From an uncultured Chloroflexota bacterium (GTDB lineage Bacteria; Chloroflexota; Anaerolineae; Promineifilales; Promineifilaceae): 44,195 nt of DNA. The translations under genes and the position numbers were made by a program. This document shows positions 26,484 through 34,282 of the stretch, in pieces. Under the pieces are notes generated by a model. That model saw only the letters and a program-made list of their open reading frames with translations. It did not search any database and was not told the origin of the DNA. Location of the stretch: positions 1 to 44,195 of the forward strand of contig CAADGU010000283.1 of NCBI GenBank assembly GCA_900696625.1, given 5' to 3'. The stretch's first letter is position 1. The number at the start of each line of letters is the position of its first letter.

Positions 26484-27824
26484 TTGTTTGAGACATTAGG
26501 CGAACGCCTGCAAACTGTTTTTGATGGCCTGCAACGCCGCGGCAAACTGACCGAAGCGGACGTGGATAAAGCCATGCGTGAAGTGCGCCTGGCTTTGTTG
26601 GAAGCGGACGTGAACTACAAAGTGGTGAAGAGCTTTGTGGAACGGGTGCGCGAACGGGCGGTGGGGCAGGAGGTCATGCGCAGCCTGACGCCAGGCCAGC
26701 AGGTAGTCAAGATCGTTCACGAGGAACTGATCAACACGCTGGGTGAGCCAGGGCGTCTGAATCTGGGTATGCAGTCACCGGCGGTGATTATGCTGGTGGG
26801 GTTGCAGGGCGCGGGCAAGACGACCATGGCCGGTAAGCTGGCCTTATATTTGCGTAAACAGGGGCGACGGCCGTTGCTGGTAGCCGCTGATGTATACCGC
26901 CCTGCGGCCATTAACCAACTGCAAACGTTGGGCCGCCAGCTAGACATCCCCGTTTATGATGAAGGGCCGCAGGCCAGCCCTGTTAAGGTTTGCACCAACG
27001 GTATTAACCGCGCCAAAAACGACGGTCTGACGACCGTGATTCTGGACACGGCCGGCCGCCTGAACATTGACGAAATGATGATGGACGAGATTCGCACCAT
27101 CAAAAAGTCTGTCAATCCAGTTGAAATTTTGTTGGTGGCCGACGCCATGACCGGTCAGGAAGCGGTGCGTGTAGCCACCGATTTCAACCAGGCGGTGCAA
27201 ATTACCGGCCTGATTATGACCAAGGTGGATGGTGATGCGCGCGGCGGCGCGGCCATCTCTATGCGTGAAGTGACCGGCGTCCCCATTAAATTCCTGGGTA
27301 CGGGCGAAAAGCTGACGGCCATTGAACCGTTTTATCCCGACCGCCTGGCCAGCCGCATTTTGGGCATGGGGGATGTGCTGACGCTGATTGAAAAAGCGCA
27401 GTCAGAGATGGATCAAGAAGAGGCGGCCAAAGCGGGCGAGCGGCTGATGAAGGGGGAGTTTGACCTGGATGATTTCTTGAATCAGATGCAGCAGCTACGC
27501 AAATTAGGCCCGCTGACGCAGTTGATGGAGATGATTCCGGGCATTGGCAAGATGACGCAGGGGGTGGACATGAGTACGGCCGAGCAGGATTTGAAGCGCA
27601 TCGAAGCCATCATTCAGTCCATGACACCGCAAGAGCGCCGCGACCCTAAGCTCCTGAAGGCAAGTCGTAAGCGACGCATTGCGACAGGGTCGGGCACATC
27701 GGTACAAGAAGTGAACCTGCTCTTGAAGCAGTTTCGTGATATGCAAGATATGATGAAACAAATGCGTAAAGGGCGCGGCCGAGGGCTGGCTAATTTATTG
27801 GGTGGCCGGTTTCCTGGCATGTAA
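26484..27824 (+). CDS. ffh: Signal recognition particle protein Ffh (SRP54)
   Basis: A 446-residue SRP GTPase that binds signal peptides of nascent membrane proteins and, with SRP RNA and FtsY, targets ribosomes to the translocon. The N domain opens with FETLGERLQTVFDGLQRRGKL. The G domain has GLQGAGKTT (G1), DTAGRLN (G3), TKVDGDARGGAA (G4 and insertion loop) and FLGTGEK. The Met-rich M domain covers the C-terminal third (MQQLRKLGPLTQLMEMIPG, ending MMKQMRKGRGRG). The start is TTG at 26484; no ATG fits the family N-terminus. The downstream order rpsP, KH protein, rimM is conserved in many bacteria. Confidence 0.96.
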   Translation: MFETLGERLQTVFDGLQRRGKLTEADVDKAMREVRLALLEADVNYKVVKSFVERVRERAVGQEVMRSLTPGQQVVKIVHEELINTLGEPGRLNLGMQSPAVIMLVGLQGAGKTTMAGKLALYLRKQGRRPLLVAADVYRPAAINQLQTLGRQLDIPVYDEGPQASPVKVCTNGINRAKNDGLTTVILDTAGRLNIDEMMMDEIRTIKKSVNPVEILLVADAMTGQEAVRVATDFNQAVQITGLIMTKVDGDARGGAAISMREVTGVPIKFLGTGEKLTAIEPFYPDRLASRILGMGDVLTLIEKAQSEMDQEEAAKAGERLMKGEFDLDDFLNQMQQLRKLGPLTQLMEMIPGIGKMTQGVDMSTAEQDLKRIEAIIQSMTPQERRDPKLLKASRKRRIATGSGTSVQEVNLLLKQFRDMQDMMKQMRKGRGRGLANLLGGRFPGM

Positions 27825-27834
27825 TAGCAGTATC

Positions 27835-27855
27835 GGGCAATTTGGGAAATTGCCC
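27835..27855. repeat. REP-like palindrome in the ffh-rpsP gap
   Basis: GGGCAATTT and AAATTGCCC form a perfect 9-bp stem around GGG, followed by TACAAA. It shares the GGGCRATT...CCCTA outline with 22382-22410 and 28678-28723. It lies about 25 bp before the rpsP start and may form a hairpin in the ffh-rpsP message. Confidence 0.65.
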
Positions 27856-27880
27856 TACAAAATGTTTGGAGAGAAAAAAT

Positions 27881-28420
27881 ATGCTTAAAATTCGTTTATC
27901 TCGAACTGGTAAGAAAAAGCAACCCAGCTACCGGGTGGTAGTGGCAAACAAAGATGCAAGACGCGACGGCCGTGTGGTGGAACGTATCGGTCATTACAAT
28001 CCGTTGGTTAACCCGGCGGAGTACCGCATTCAGGAAGACCGTGCCTTGTACTGGCTGAGCGTGGGAGCGCAGCCGACCGACGCGGTGCGCCGCCTGCTGG
28101 AAAAGCAGGGCACCATCGCCCGGTTGCAGCGTTTTCATGCCGGTGAACCAATGGATTCGTTGGTGGCTGAGTTTACCGGAACGCCGGTGACGGCCGTTGC
28201 TGCTGCAGAACCGGTGGTGGTAGAGGTAGTGGCTGAAGAAATGGAAACGGCCGTGGTCGAAGTCGTTGAATTTGAAGACGCAGTTGCCGAAGAAATTGCT
28301 CAAGAAGAAGCAGTTGTGGAAGAGGCGACTGAGGAAGAGGTGACTGAGGAAGAGGTGGTTGTAGAAGATGTGGCGGAAGAAGCTGCTGATGATGAAACCA
28401 CCGAGACTGAAAGCGAGTAA
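27881..28420 (+). CDS. rpsP: Ribosomal protein bS16 with long acidic C-terminal tail
   Basis: A 179-residue protein whose first 80-85 residues are a normal bS16 (MLKIRLSRTGKKKQPSYRVV, ERIGHYNPL, ALYWLSVGAQPTDAVRRLL), a primary-assembly protein of the small ribosomal subunit. Usual bS16 length is 75-100 residues. From about residue 95 a Glu/Val/Ala-rich tail follows (VVEVVAEEMETAVVEVVEF and onwards), highly acidic and probably disordered. A GGAGAG site precedes the ATG at 27881; a longer reading from 27842 would include the palindrome. The function of the tail is unknown. Similar acidic tails occur in some Chloroflexota, as I recall, but this needs alignment. Confidence 0.93.
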   Translation: MLKIRLSRTGKKKQPSYRVVVANKDARRDGRVVERIGHYNPLVNPAEYRIQEDRALYWLSVGAQPTDAVRRLLEKQGTIARLQRFHAGEPMDSLVAEFTGTPVTAVAAAEPVVVEVVAEEMETAVVEVVEFEDAVAEEIAQEEAVVEEATEEEVTEEEVVVEDVAEEAADDETTETESE

Positions 28421-28423
28421 AAC

Positions 28424-28678
28424 GTGATGGCCGAAGATACAAGCGGCAGTAAAGCGTTGTTGGAATACATTGTCAAAAGCGTGGTAGACAACCCCGATGA
28501 AGTTCAGGTAACGGAAGCGGGTTACGCCAGAGAAAAAATCCTGCAATTGCAGGTGGCTGCGCCGGATATGGGCCGCGTTATTGGCAAAGGTGGCCGTGTC
28601 ATCAACGCCATTCGGGCATTGGTGCAGGTAGCAGCGGCCAAAGAAGGCGCCCAGGTTACGGTGGAAATCTTGGAGTGA
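28424..28678 (+). CDS. KH-domain RNA-binding protein (KhpA/YlqC-like)
   Basis: An 84-residue single type II KH protein. The GxxG RNA-binding loop sits in PDMGRVIGKGGRVINAIRAL at about residues 45-64. YIVKSVVDNPDEVQVTE at the N-terminus is the usual start for this family, implicated in RNA metabolism and cell division in Gram-positives. It starts 4 bp after the rpsP stop, at GTG 28424 or ATG 28427, so it is probably translationally coupled. The gene order rpsP-khpA-rimM is widely conserved. The final base of its stop codon is the first base of a 46-bp palindrome. Confidence 0.92.
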   Translation: MMAEDTSGSKALLEYIVKSVVDNPDEVQVTEAGYAREKILQLQVAAPDMGRVIGKGGRVINAIRALVQVAAAKEGAQVTVEILE

Positions 28679-28723
28679 TTCATACTATAGGGCGATTGAG
28701 CTCAATCGCCCTATAGTATGAAT
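28678..28723. repeat. Perfect 46-bp palindrome between the KH gene and rimM
   Basis: Two exact 23-bp arms with no loop (centre GATTGAG|CTCAATC). The inner half carries the GGGCGATT/AATCGCCC word shared with the palindromes at 22382 and 27835. It would extrude as a cruciform or fold into a long RNA hairpin. An in-frame ATG for rimM (28718) lies inside the right arm and so would be sequestered. Confidence 0.85.
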
Positions 28724-28744
28724 CTCTTTCACAGGTGTGAACGC

Positions 28745-29317
28745 TTGACGCAAGAGCAAGAGAACTATCACGCCCCACAGTCCACACAAGGCTCGGTGGC
28801 AAAAGCCGCTGAGCCTTCTTTTTTGACGATTGGGCAGGTGAGTAAACCACATGGTGTGCATGGTGAAGTGCGCGTGATCTTGCACACCGATGTGCCGGAG
28901 CGTTTTACCTGGCTGAAAGAAGTGTATGTCGGCCAGAATCCATCCCGGTTAGTGGCGGTAGAAGGGGCGCGTTTGCACCAAAATATGGTGCTGCTCAAGT
29001 TGGCCGGTTATGACGACCGTGAGGCGGCGGAGATGCTGCGTGGCGCCTGGCTGCAAGTGCCGGAGGCGGAAGCCATCCCCCTGAATGAGGGTGAATACTT
29101 CTTGTACCAGCTCGAGGGGCTAACTGTGGTCACAGATACCGGTGAGTTGTTGGGCACACTGCTAGAGGTGATTGAAACCGGTGCAAACAATGTCTTCCGG
29201 GTGGTTGGGCCACGTGGCGAAGTGTTGCTGCCAGACACCAGAGAAGTGATCCTGGACATTGATTTTGATAACGGCCGTGTTACTATTCACCTATTGCCGG
29301 GACTGCTGCCTGAGTGA
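28745..29317 (+). CDS. rimM: Ribosome maturation factor RimM
   Basis: About 190 residues. RimM binds bS19 and helps mature the 30S head and process 16S rRNA. The N-terminal barrel starts at FLTIGQVSKPHGVHGEVRV, the family hallmark. EYFLYQLEGLTVVTDTGELLG opens the PRC-barrel half, and VLLPDTREVILDIDF closes it. The start is uncertain. I chose TTG 28745, with AGGTG seven bases upstream. ATG 28718 lies in the preceding palindrome and has no ribosome-binding site. GTG 28796 is a third option. In most genomes trmD and rplS follow; here a repeat array and dprA follow instead. Confidence 0.93.
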   Translation: MTQEQENYHAPQSTQGSVAKAAEPSFLTIGQVSKPHGVHGEVRVILHTDVPERFTWLKEVYVGQNPSRLVAVEGARLHQNMVLLKLAGYDDREAAEMLRGAWLQVPEAEAIPLNEGEYFLYQLEGLTVVTDTGELLGTLLEVIETGANNVFRVVGPRGEVLLPDTREVILDIDFDNGRVTIHLLPGLLPE

Positions 29318-29321
29318 GATG

Positions 29322-29365
29322 GTAAACCGTAAACCGTAAACCGATTACGGGTTACGGATTACGCC
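29322..29365. repeat. Short-word array, GTAAACC/GATTACGG type
   Basis: Three GTAAACC heptamers and GATTACGG/GTTACGG words between rimM and dprA. Same class as 5061-5117. Confidence 0.7.
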
Positions 29366-29405
29366 CTCGTTTGCCTTGCGTCCATCGTGATGATATGCTC
29401 ATAAA

Positions 29406-30572
29406 ATGCCCGATGTGAAGTATTGGTTAGGCTTCAACCTGGTAAATGGCGTCGGTCCGGCCAAAGTGCAGGCGCTGCTGGATTATTTCGGCTCGCTGGC
29501 GGCGGCCTGGCAGGCCACAGAACTGCAACTGGCGCAAATTGGCTTTGATCGGCGCACGATTAAAAATTTACAGGAAACGCGCACGGCCGTAGACCTGGAT
29601 CGCGCTTTGGATCAGGTGCAGGCTGCCGGTATTCATCTGCTTACCTGGGAATCACCAGACTACCCCGCTTATTTGAAGGAGATACCGGCGCCGCCGCCGC
29701 TGCTCTACGCGCAGGGTGAATTACAAGAAACTGACCAATGGGCGGTGGCGGTGGTGGGTACCAGGCGGTTAACCAGCTACGGCCGTCAGGTGACGCAAGA
29801 TATTGTGGCCGGGCTGGTGCGCCATAACATTACCATTGTCAGCGGGTTGGCGCGCGGTATTGATGCGGTGGCGCATAAAACGGCCGTCGAGATGGGCGGG
29901 CGTACTATTGCCGTACTTGGTTCTGGTTTAGACGCTATATACCCCACCGAACATCGCCAACTGGCGCACAGCATTGCCCAGGGGCATGGTGCGCTCATTT
30001 CTGAATATGGGCTGGGCGTGCAGCCAGAAGCCAAAAATTTTCCACCGCGCAATCGCATTATCAGTGGGCTGTCGCTGGGGATTCTGGTGGTAGAGGCGGC
30101 CGAACGCAGCGGTGCGCTGATTACGGCTAACTTTGCCGCCGAGCAAAACCGGGATGTTTTTGCTGTGCCGGGCAATATCAACAGCCCCGCCAGTAGAGGG
30201 CCTAACCAGCTGATTCAGCAAGGGGCCAGGTTAGTCACTGGCGTCGAGGACATTTTGGAAGAGTTGAACATTCACATGGTAGCGGAACATACGGCCGTGC
30301 AAATGGCTCTGCCCGAAACCGCCGAAGAAATTGCCCTCTATGCCCATCTTTCCAGCCAGCCGGTGCATATAGATGACCTCAGCCGGGCCAGCGGCCTGCC
30401 TACCGGCATGGTCAGCAGCACCCTGACCATTATGGAACTCAAAGGCATGGTGCGGCAGGTGGGTGGTATGAATTACATCCTTTGCCGTGAGCCAGACCCG
30501 GCATATGAGGTCAGAGAACAGGAGATTGAGAGATTGAGAGATTCACAATCTCCCAATCTCTCAATCTCCTAA
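29406..30572 (+). CDS. dprA: DNA-processing protein DprA/Smf
   Basis: A 388-residue protein that, in transformable bacteria, protects incoming single-stranded DNA and loads RecA. N-terminal helix-hairpin-helix/SAM-like region (LVNGVGPAKVQALLDYFGS). A Rossmann-like core from about residue 110 carries VVGTRRLTSYGRQV, ITIVSGLARGIDAVAHKTA, IAVLGSGLDAIYP and FPPRNRIISGLS, all hallmarks. A C-terminal winged-helix (DML1-like) domain covers about 310-370. The last 15 or so residues (EIERLRDSQSPNLSIS) are encoded by a short-word repeat array, so the natural C-terminus has been rewritten by the repeat. The ATG at 29406 lacks a strong ribosome-binding site. Confidence 0.94.
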   Translation: MPDVKYWLGFNLVNGVGPAKVQALLDYFGSLAAAWQATELQLAQIGFDRRTIKNLQETRTAVDLDRALDQVQAAGIHLLTWESPDYPAYLKEIPAPPPLLYAQGELQETDQWAVAVVGTRRLTSYGRQVTQDIVAGLVRHNITIVSGLARGIDAVAHKTAVEMGGRTIAVLGSGLDAIYPTEHRQLAHSIAQGHGALISEYGLGVQPEAKNFPPRNRIISGLSLGILVVEAAERSGALITANFAAEQNRDVFAVPGNINSPASRGPNQLIQQGARLVTGVEDILEELNIHMVAEHTAVQMALPETAEEIALYAHLSSQPVHIDDLSRASGLPTGMVSSTLTIMELKGMVRQVGGMNYILCREPDPAYEVREQEIERLRDSQSPNLSIS

Positions 30573-30575
30573 TCG
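30530..30575. repeat. Short-word inverted array, GAGATTGA/TCTCAATC type
   Basis: GAGATTGA words followed by TCTCAATC-type complements form a hairpin-capable array that contains the last codons and stop of dprA and ends just before the manC ribosome-binding site. Confidence 0.75.
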
Positions 30576-30591
30576 CCATTTTGGAGAGTAC

Positions 30592-31683
30592 ATGAAAATC
30601 ATCATTTTCGCTGGCGGCTCTGGCCGCCGCTTGTGGCCTATTAGCCGCCAGAAATCCCCCAAGCAGTTTGAGCAAATTATTGGCGATCAATCAACATTGC
30701 AACTGGCGGTGGCGCGGGTACGCGATACCTATGGCGCGGACAATATCTTTGTTTCTACCAATGAAAAGTATGCGGATATTGTGCGCGGGCAACTGCCAGA
30801 GATTCCGCCGGAGCAAATTATCGGCGAACCAGCCCGGCGCGATCTGGCGGCAGCCGTAGGGCTGGCGCTGGCGCATCTGTCCCACCATACCAGCGATGCC
30901 GACGAGCCGGTTGCTATTTTATGGGGCGACAACTACATGGATCAGGTGGACAATTTCAGGGCTGTGCTGCAAGCGGCGGAAACATTGCTGATACAAAAAC
31001 AGGCCAACATTCTCTTTATCGGCGAGACGCCCCGTTTCGCCAATGAGAACCTGGGCTGGATTGGGTTGGGAGCGGAGAAGGGGCGTCTGGATGGACGGCC
31101 GTATTACGGTTTTGAATCGCTCACATACCGCCCGCCGCTGGCGGAGTGTCGCCACATGTTTGCCGAGGGCACCCATGTGTGGAATACTGGTTACTTTGTG
31201 ACCACAATTGGTTTTGTGCAGTCGCTTTACCAACAACAGCAGCCGCAGATGTGGGCGCAGTTGACACAAATTCAGGCTGCCATTGGCCGCGATACCTATC
31301 AGGAGACACTGCAAACCGTTTATCCACAATTGGATGTGATGAGTTTTGATGACGCCATTTTGCAATACATTCCGGCGGAAGAGGCACTGGTGCTGCACAG
31401 TGAAATGGGGTGGAGTGATCCCGGCACCTTGTATGCGTTGAAGGAGGCCATTGACCCTGACCCGGCAACCAGTGTGACGAAGGGGCTGGTGCAGTTAGCC
31501 GAAACTCAAGATTGCCTGGTTTACAACTATGAGCCGGATAAGTTGGTGGCGGTCATTGGTCTGGACGGGGTGATTGTGGTAAATACGGGTGATGCCCTTT
31601 TAGTGGTGCATAAAGACAAGATCCCTTTGGTGAAGAAATTGGTAGATGGTTTAGAAGGGACGGAATTGGAGAACTACAGCTAA
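30592..31683 (+). CDS. manC: Mannose-1-phosphate guanylyltransferase
   Basis: A 363-residue nucleotidyltransferase making GDP-mannose from mannose 1-phosphate and GTP. IIIFAGGSGRRLWPISRQKSPKQF at residues 3-26 (in segments) is the pyrophosphorylase signature. ILWGDNYM is the metal-binding region. NTGYFVTTIGF and DVMSFDDAILQYIP are also family-typical. It lacks the phosphomannose isomerase domain of bifunctional ManC/AlgA, so it is the short form. A GGAGAG site precedes the ATG at 30592. The product would feed gmd at 5.1-6.1 kb. The neighbours dprA and topA are unrelated housekeeping genes. Confidence 0.92.
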   Translation: MKIIIFAGGSGRRLWPISRQKSPKQFEQIIGDQSTLQLAVARVRDTYGADNIFVSTNEKYADIVRGQLPEIPPEQIIGEPARRDLAAAVGLALAHLSHHTSDADEPVAILWGDNYMDQVDNFRAVLQAAETLLIQKQANILFIGETPRFANENLGWIGLGAEKGRLDGRPYYGFESLTYRPPLAECRHMFAEGTHVWNTGYFVTTIGFVQSLYQQQQPQMWAQLTQIQAAIGRDTYQETLQTVYPQLDVMSFDDAILQYIPAEEALVLHSEMGWSDPGTLYALKEAIDPDPATSVTKGLVQLAETQDCLVYNYEPDKLVAVIGLDGVIVVNTGDALLVVHKDKIPLVKKLVDGLEGTELENYS

Positions 31684-31737
31684 AGATTAGAGATTGGAGA
31701 TTGGGATTTGGTGTAATCTCCAATCTCCAATCTCCTT
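31682..31737. repeat. Short-word inverted array, AGATTGG/CCAATCT type
   Basis: AGATTAG/AGATTGG words face TCTCCAA/CCAATCT complements across a short centre between manC and topA. A spurious in-frame start of topA (31694) lies here. Confidence 0.75.
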
Positions 31738-31744
31738 GATACTC

Positions 31745-34201
31745 ATGGAAGAAATTATTGGTTATTGTTTTAAGTGCAAAGAAAAGCATCCGATGGTGAA
31801 CCCGCAGGCGGAATGGTCGGCGCATGGAGCGCCAGGGGTGCGGGGAACGTGTGCGAATTGTGGCGGCGCCATGTATAAGGCGATGCGGACGCCGGAACAT
31901 GAATCCCTGCCGAAGCCGGAAAATATCAAACGTACACGCAAACCGGTTGCTAAGAAGGGTACGGCCCAAAAGGGTGCGGCTAAAAAGGGCGCCACCAAGA
32001 AGGGGGGGAAGGTTGCCAAGACGAAGGCTGTTAAGAAACCGGCAGCAGGAGACACGGCCGTCGCCAAACCTGCTCCCCGCCGCAGTGGTAAACTGGTCGT
32101 TGTGGAATCACCCGCCAAGGCTAGAACCATTGGCCGTTACCTGGGCAAAGGGTACGTCGTCAAATCCAGCGTCGGCCATGTGCGTGACCTGTTGAAATCC
32201 CGCCTCAGCGTGGATGTGGATAATAACTTTGAGCCAGAGTACCGCGTCTCTAACGATAAACGCGATGTGGTCAAAGAATTAAAAGAAGCCGCCGCCCGCG
32301 CTGCGGAAATTTACCTGGCAACTGACCCTGACCGTGAAGGAGAAGCTATCGCCTGGCATGTGCGTGAAGCAGCGGAGATGGACCCGGCGCGCACCCGGCG
32401 GGTGGAGTTCCACGAAATCACCAAGCCGGCTATTCAAAAGGCGTTTGAGCATCCGCGTGATATTGATATGGATCGGGTGAATGCACAGCAGGCGCGGCGC
32501 ATTTTGGACCGGCTGGTGGGGTATAAGCTCAGTCCATTATTGTGGCGCAAGGTTCACGGCCGTCTCTCGGCCGGGCGCGTGCAGTCGGTGGCGGTGCGCC
32601 TGGTGGTAGACCGGGAGCGGGAAATTCAACAGTTTGTGGTTGAAGAGTATTGGACATTGGCGGCCGAATTGAGCCGGCAAACAACAGCCGGGGAACGGTC
32701 ACGGCCGTCGTTTACGGCCAAATTATTCAAACTGAATGGTGAAGACCCTGTGTTTCGCCAACAGGCTGAGGTACAGCCCCATCTGGATGTTTTGGTAGAC
32801 GCCCACTGGGTGATAGGGGAAGTGCGTCTGGGCAAACGGACACGCCGCCCGGCAGCGCCTTTTACCACCAGCACCATGCAACAAGAAGCGTCACGCCGCC
32901 TCAGCTTCAACACCGATAAAACGATGCGCATCGCGCAGCAGTTGTACGAAGGCATTGACCTGGGTGACAGTGATGGCGCGGTGGGTTTAATCACCTACAT
33001 GCGTACCGACAGCGTAACCGTTTCTGCGGAGGCGCAAACTGAGGCGCGGGCTTATATTGGCAAACGGTTTGGAGCGACCTATGTGCCGGTGAAACCGCCC
33101 GAATACAAGACAAAAACAAAAGCGGCGCAGGAAGCGCATGAAGCTGTCCGGCCTACTTCGGTGATGCGCACGCCACAGGAAATGAAGGAACATCTCAGCC
33201 GCGATCAGTACCGGCTGTATACGTTGATTTGGGATCGTTTTGTGGCCAGCCAGATGGCGCCGGCCCGGTATGACACGGTATCGGCCGATATATGGGCGGG
33301 AAATCAGGCGGTGGTGGCGGAGAAACGGCCGTACCTCTTCCGCGCCACCGGTTCTACTTTGGAATTTCCTGGCTTTCTGGCGCTGTACGAAGAAAGCCGC
33401 CCTGAAGATAAGCCTGATGACGGTGAAAACCAGGTGCCGTCGTCATTGAAAACGCAGGAACAGTTAGATTTGCTGCGCTTGCTGCCGGAACAGCATTTTA
33501 CACAACCGCCACCTCGTTTTAGCGAGGCTACCTTGGTCAAAGCGTTAGAGGAAAATGGTATTGGCCGGCCCAGCACCTATGCCAGTATCATCTCCACCAT
33601 TCAGCAGCGGGGTTATGTAGACCGGGAAGAGCGGCGGCTGACCCCCACGGAAACGGGCCAGGTGGTTAACGATTTGTTGGTGGAATATTTCCCCGATATT
33701 GTCTCGGTAGATTTTACGGCCCGCCTGGAAGACGAGTTAGACAAAATTGCCGAGGGTGATCCCTGGACGCCGGTAGTCGGTAGTTTTTATGGGCAGTTTG
33801 TGGAAAAGCTGGAAATTGCCGATGAATCTATCCCTAAAATTGAGGTGCAGCGCGAGCAGGAATTGGTCGGGCGGGATTGTCCTACTTGTGGTAGTCCGCT
33901 GGTGTACCGGGAGGGGCGGTACGGCCGTTTCATCGGTTGCAGCACCTTCCCCAAATGCCGCTTTACAGAACAAATTGTGAAGGTGTTAACCACGTGCCCA
34001 CGTGGCGGTCAGATTGTGGAACGGCGCACGAAACGGGGTAAAGTTTTTTATGGCTGTAACCGTTATCCAGATTGTGAATGGCGCAGTTGGTATAAACCGG
34101 TGGCCGATACGAACGGTCATTGTGATGGCGTTTTGGTGCAGGTGAACGAAACAAAAACGGATTGTGTGGCCTGTGCTTTGAAGGAAAGCGTACCCGCGTG
34201 A
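31745..34201 (+). CDS. topA: DNA topoisomerase I with N-terminal zinc domain and basic linker
   Basis: An 818-residue type IA topoisomerase that relaxes negative supercoils. Unusually it starts with a DUF5679-like zinc domain (residues 6-46: YCFKCKEK, then GTCANCGGAMY) and a Lys/Ala-rich linker (about 58-108). The TOPRIM domain follows (LVVVESPAKARTIGRYLGKG). The active-site Tyr is in LITYMRTDS at about 417. The C-terminus has topoisomerase zinc fingers: one intact (CPTCGSPL with CSTFPKC), one degenerate (CPRGGQIV, missing a Cys), and a last Cys-rich piece. I start at the ATG at 31745; the earlier 31694 start is repeat-derived. The basic linker may aid DNA binding. Confidence 0.94.
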   Translation: MEEIIGYCFKCKEKHPMVNPQAEWSAHGAPGVRGTCANCGGAMYKAMRTPEHESLPKPENIKRTRKPVAKKGTAQKGAAKKGATKKGGKVAKTKAVKKPAAGDTAVAKPAPRRSGKLVVVESPAKARTIGRYLGKGYVVKSSVGHVRDLLKSRLSVDVDNNFEPEYRVSNDKRDVVKELKEAAARAAEIYLATDPDREGEAIAWHVREAAEMDPARTRRVEFHEITKPAIQKAFEHPRDIDMDRVNAQQARRILDRLVGYKLSPLLWRKVHGRLSAGRVQSVAVRLVVDREREIQQFVVEEYWTLAAELSRQTTAGERSRPSFTAKLFKLNGEDPVFRQQAEVQPHLDVLVDAHWVIGEVRLGKRTRRPAAPFTTSTMQQEASRRLSFNTDKTMRIAQQLYEGIDLGDSDGAVGLITYMRTDSVTVSAEAQTEARAYIGKRFGATYVPVKPPEYKTKTKAAQEAHEAVRPTSVMRTPQEMKEHLSRDQYRLYTLIWDRFVASQMAPARYDTVSADIWAGNQAVVAEKRPYLFRATGSTLEFPGFLALYEESRPEDKPDDGENQVPSSLKTQEQLDLLRLLPEQHFTQPPPRFSEATLVKALEENGIGRPSTYASIISTIQQRGYVDREERRLTPTETGQVVNDLLVEYFPDIVSVDFTARLEDELDKIAEGDPWTPVVGSFYGQFVEKLEIADESIPKIEVQREQELVGRDCPTCGSPLVYREGRYGRFIGCSTFPKCRFTEQIVKVLTTCPRGGQIVERRTKRGKVFYGCNRYPDCEWRSWYKPVADTNGHCDGVLVQVNETKTDCVACALKESVPA

Positions 34202-34282
34202 CATGATCGGGTGACAAGGTAACAGGGTGATAAAGTGACTGGGTGGAAAGGGTCGTTTTATGCCTTTTGCTGGCGGGAAGGA

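Noticed and set aside
31694..31744. Upstream in-frame start of topA
   Set aside because: The extra 17 codons are encoded by the AGATTGG repeat array and precede the zinc domain start; no ribosome-binding site.
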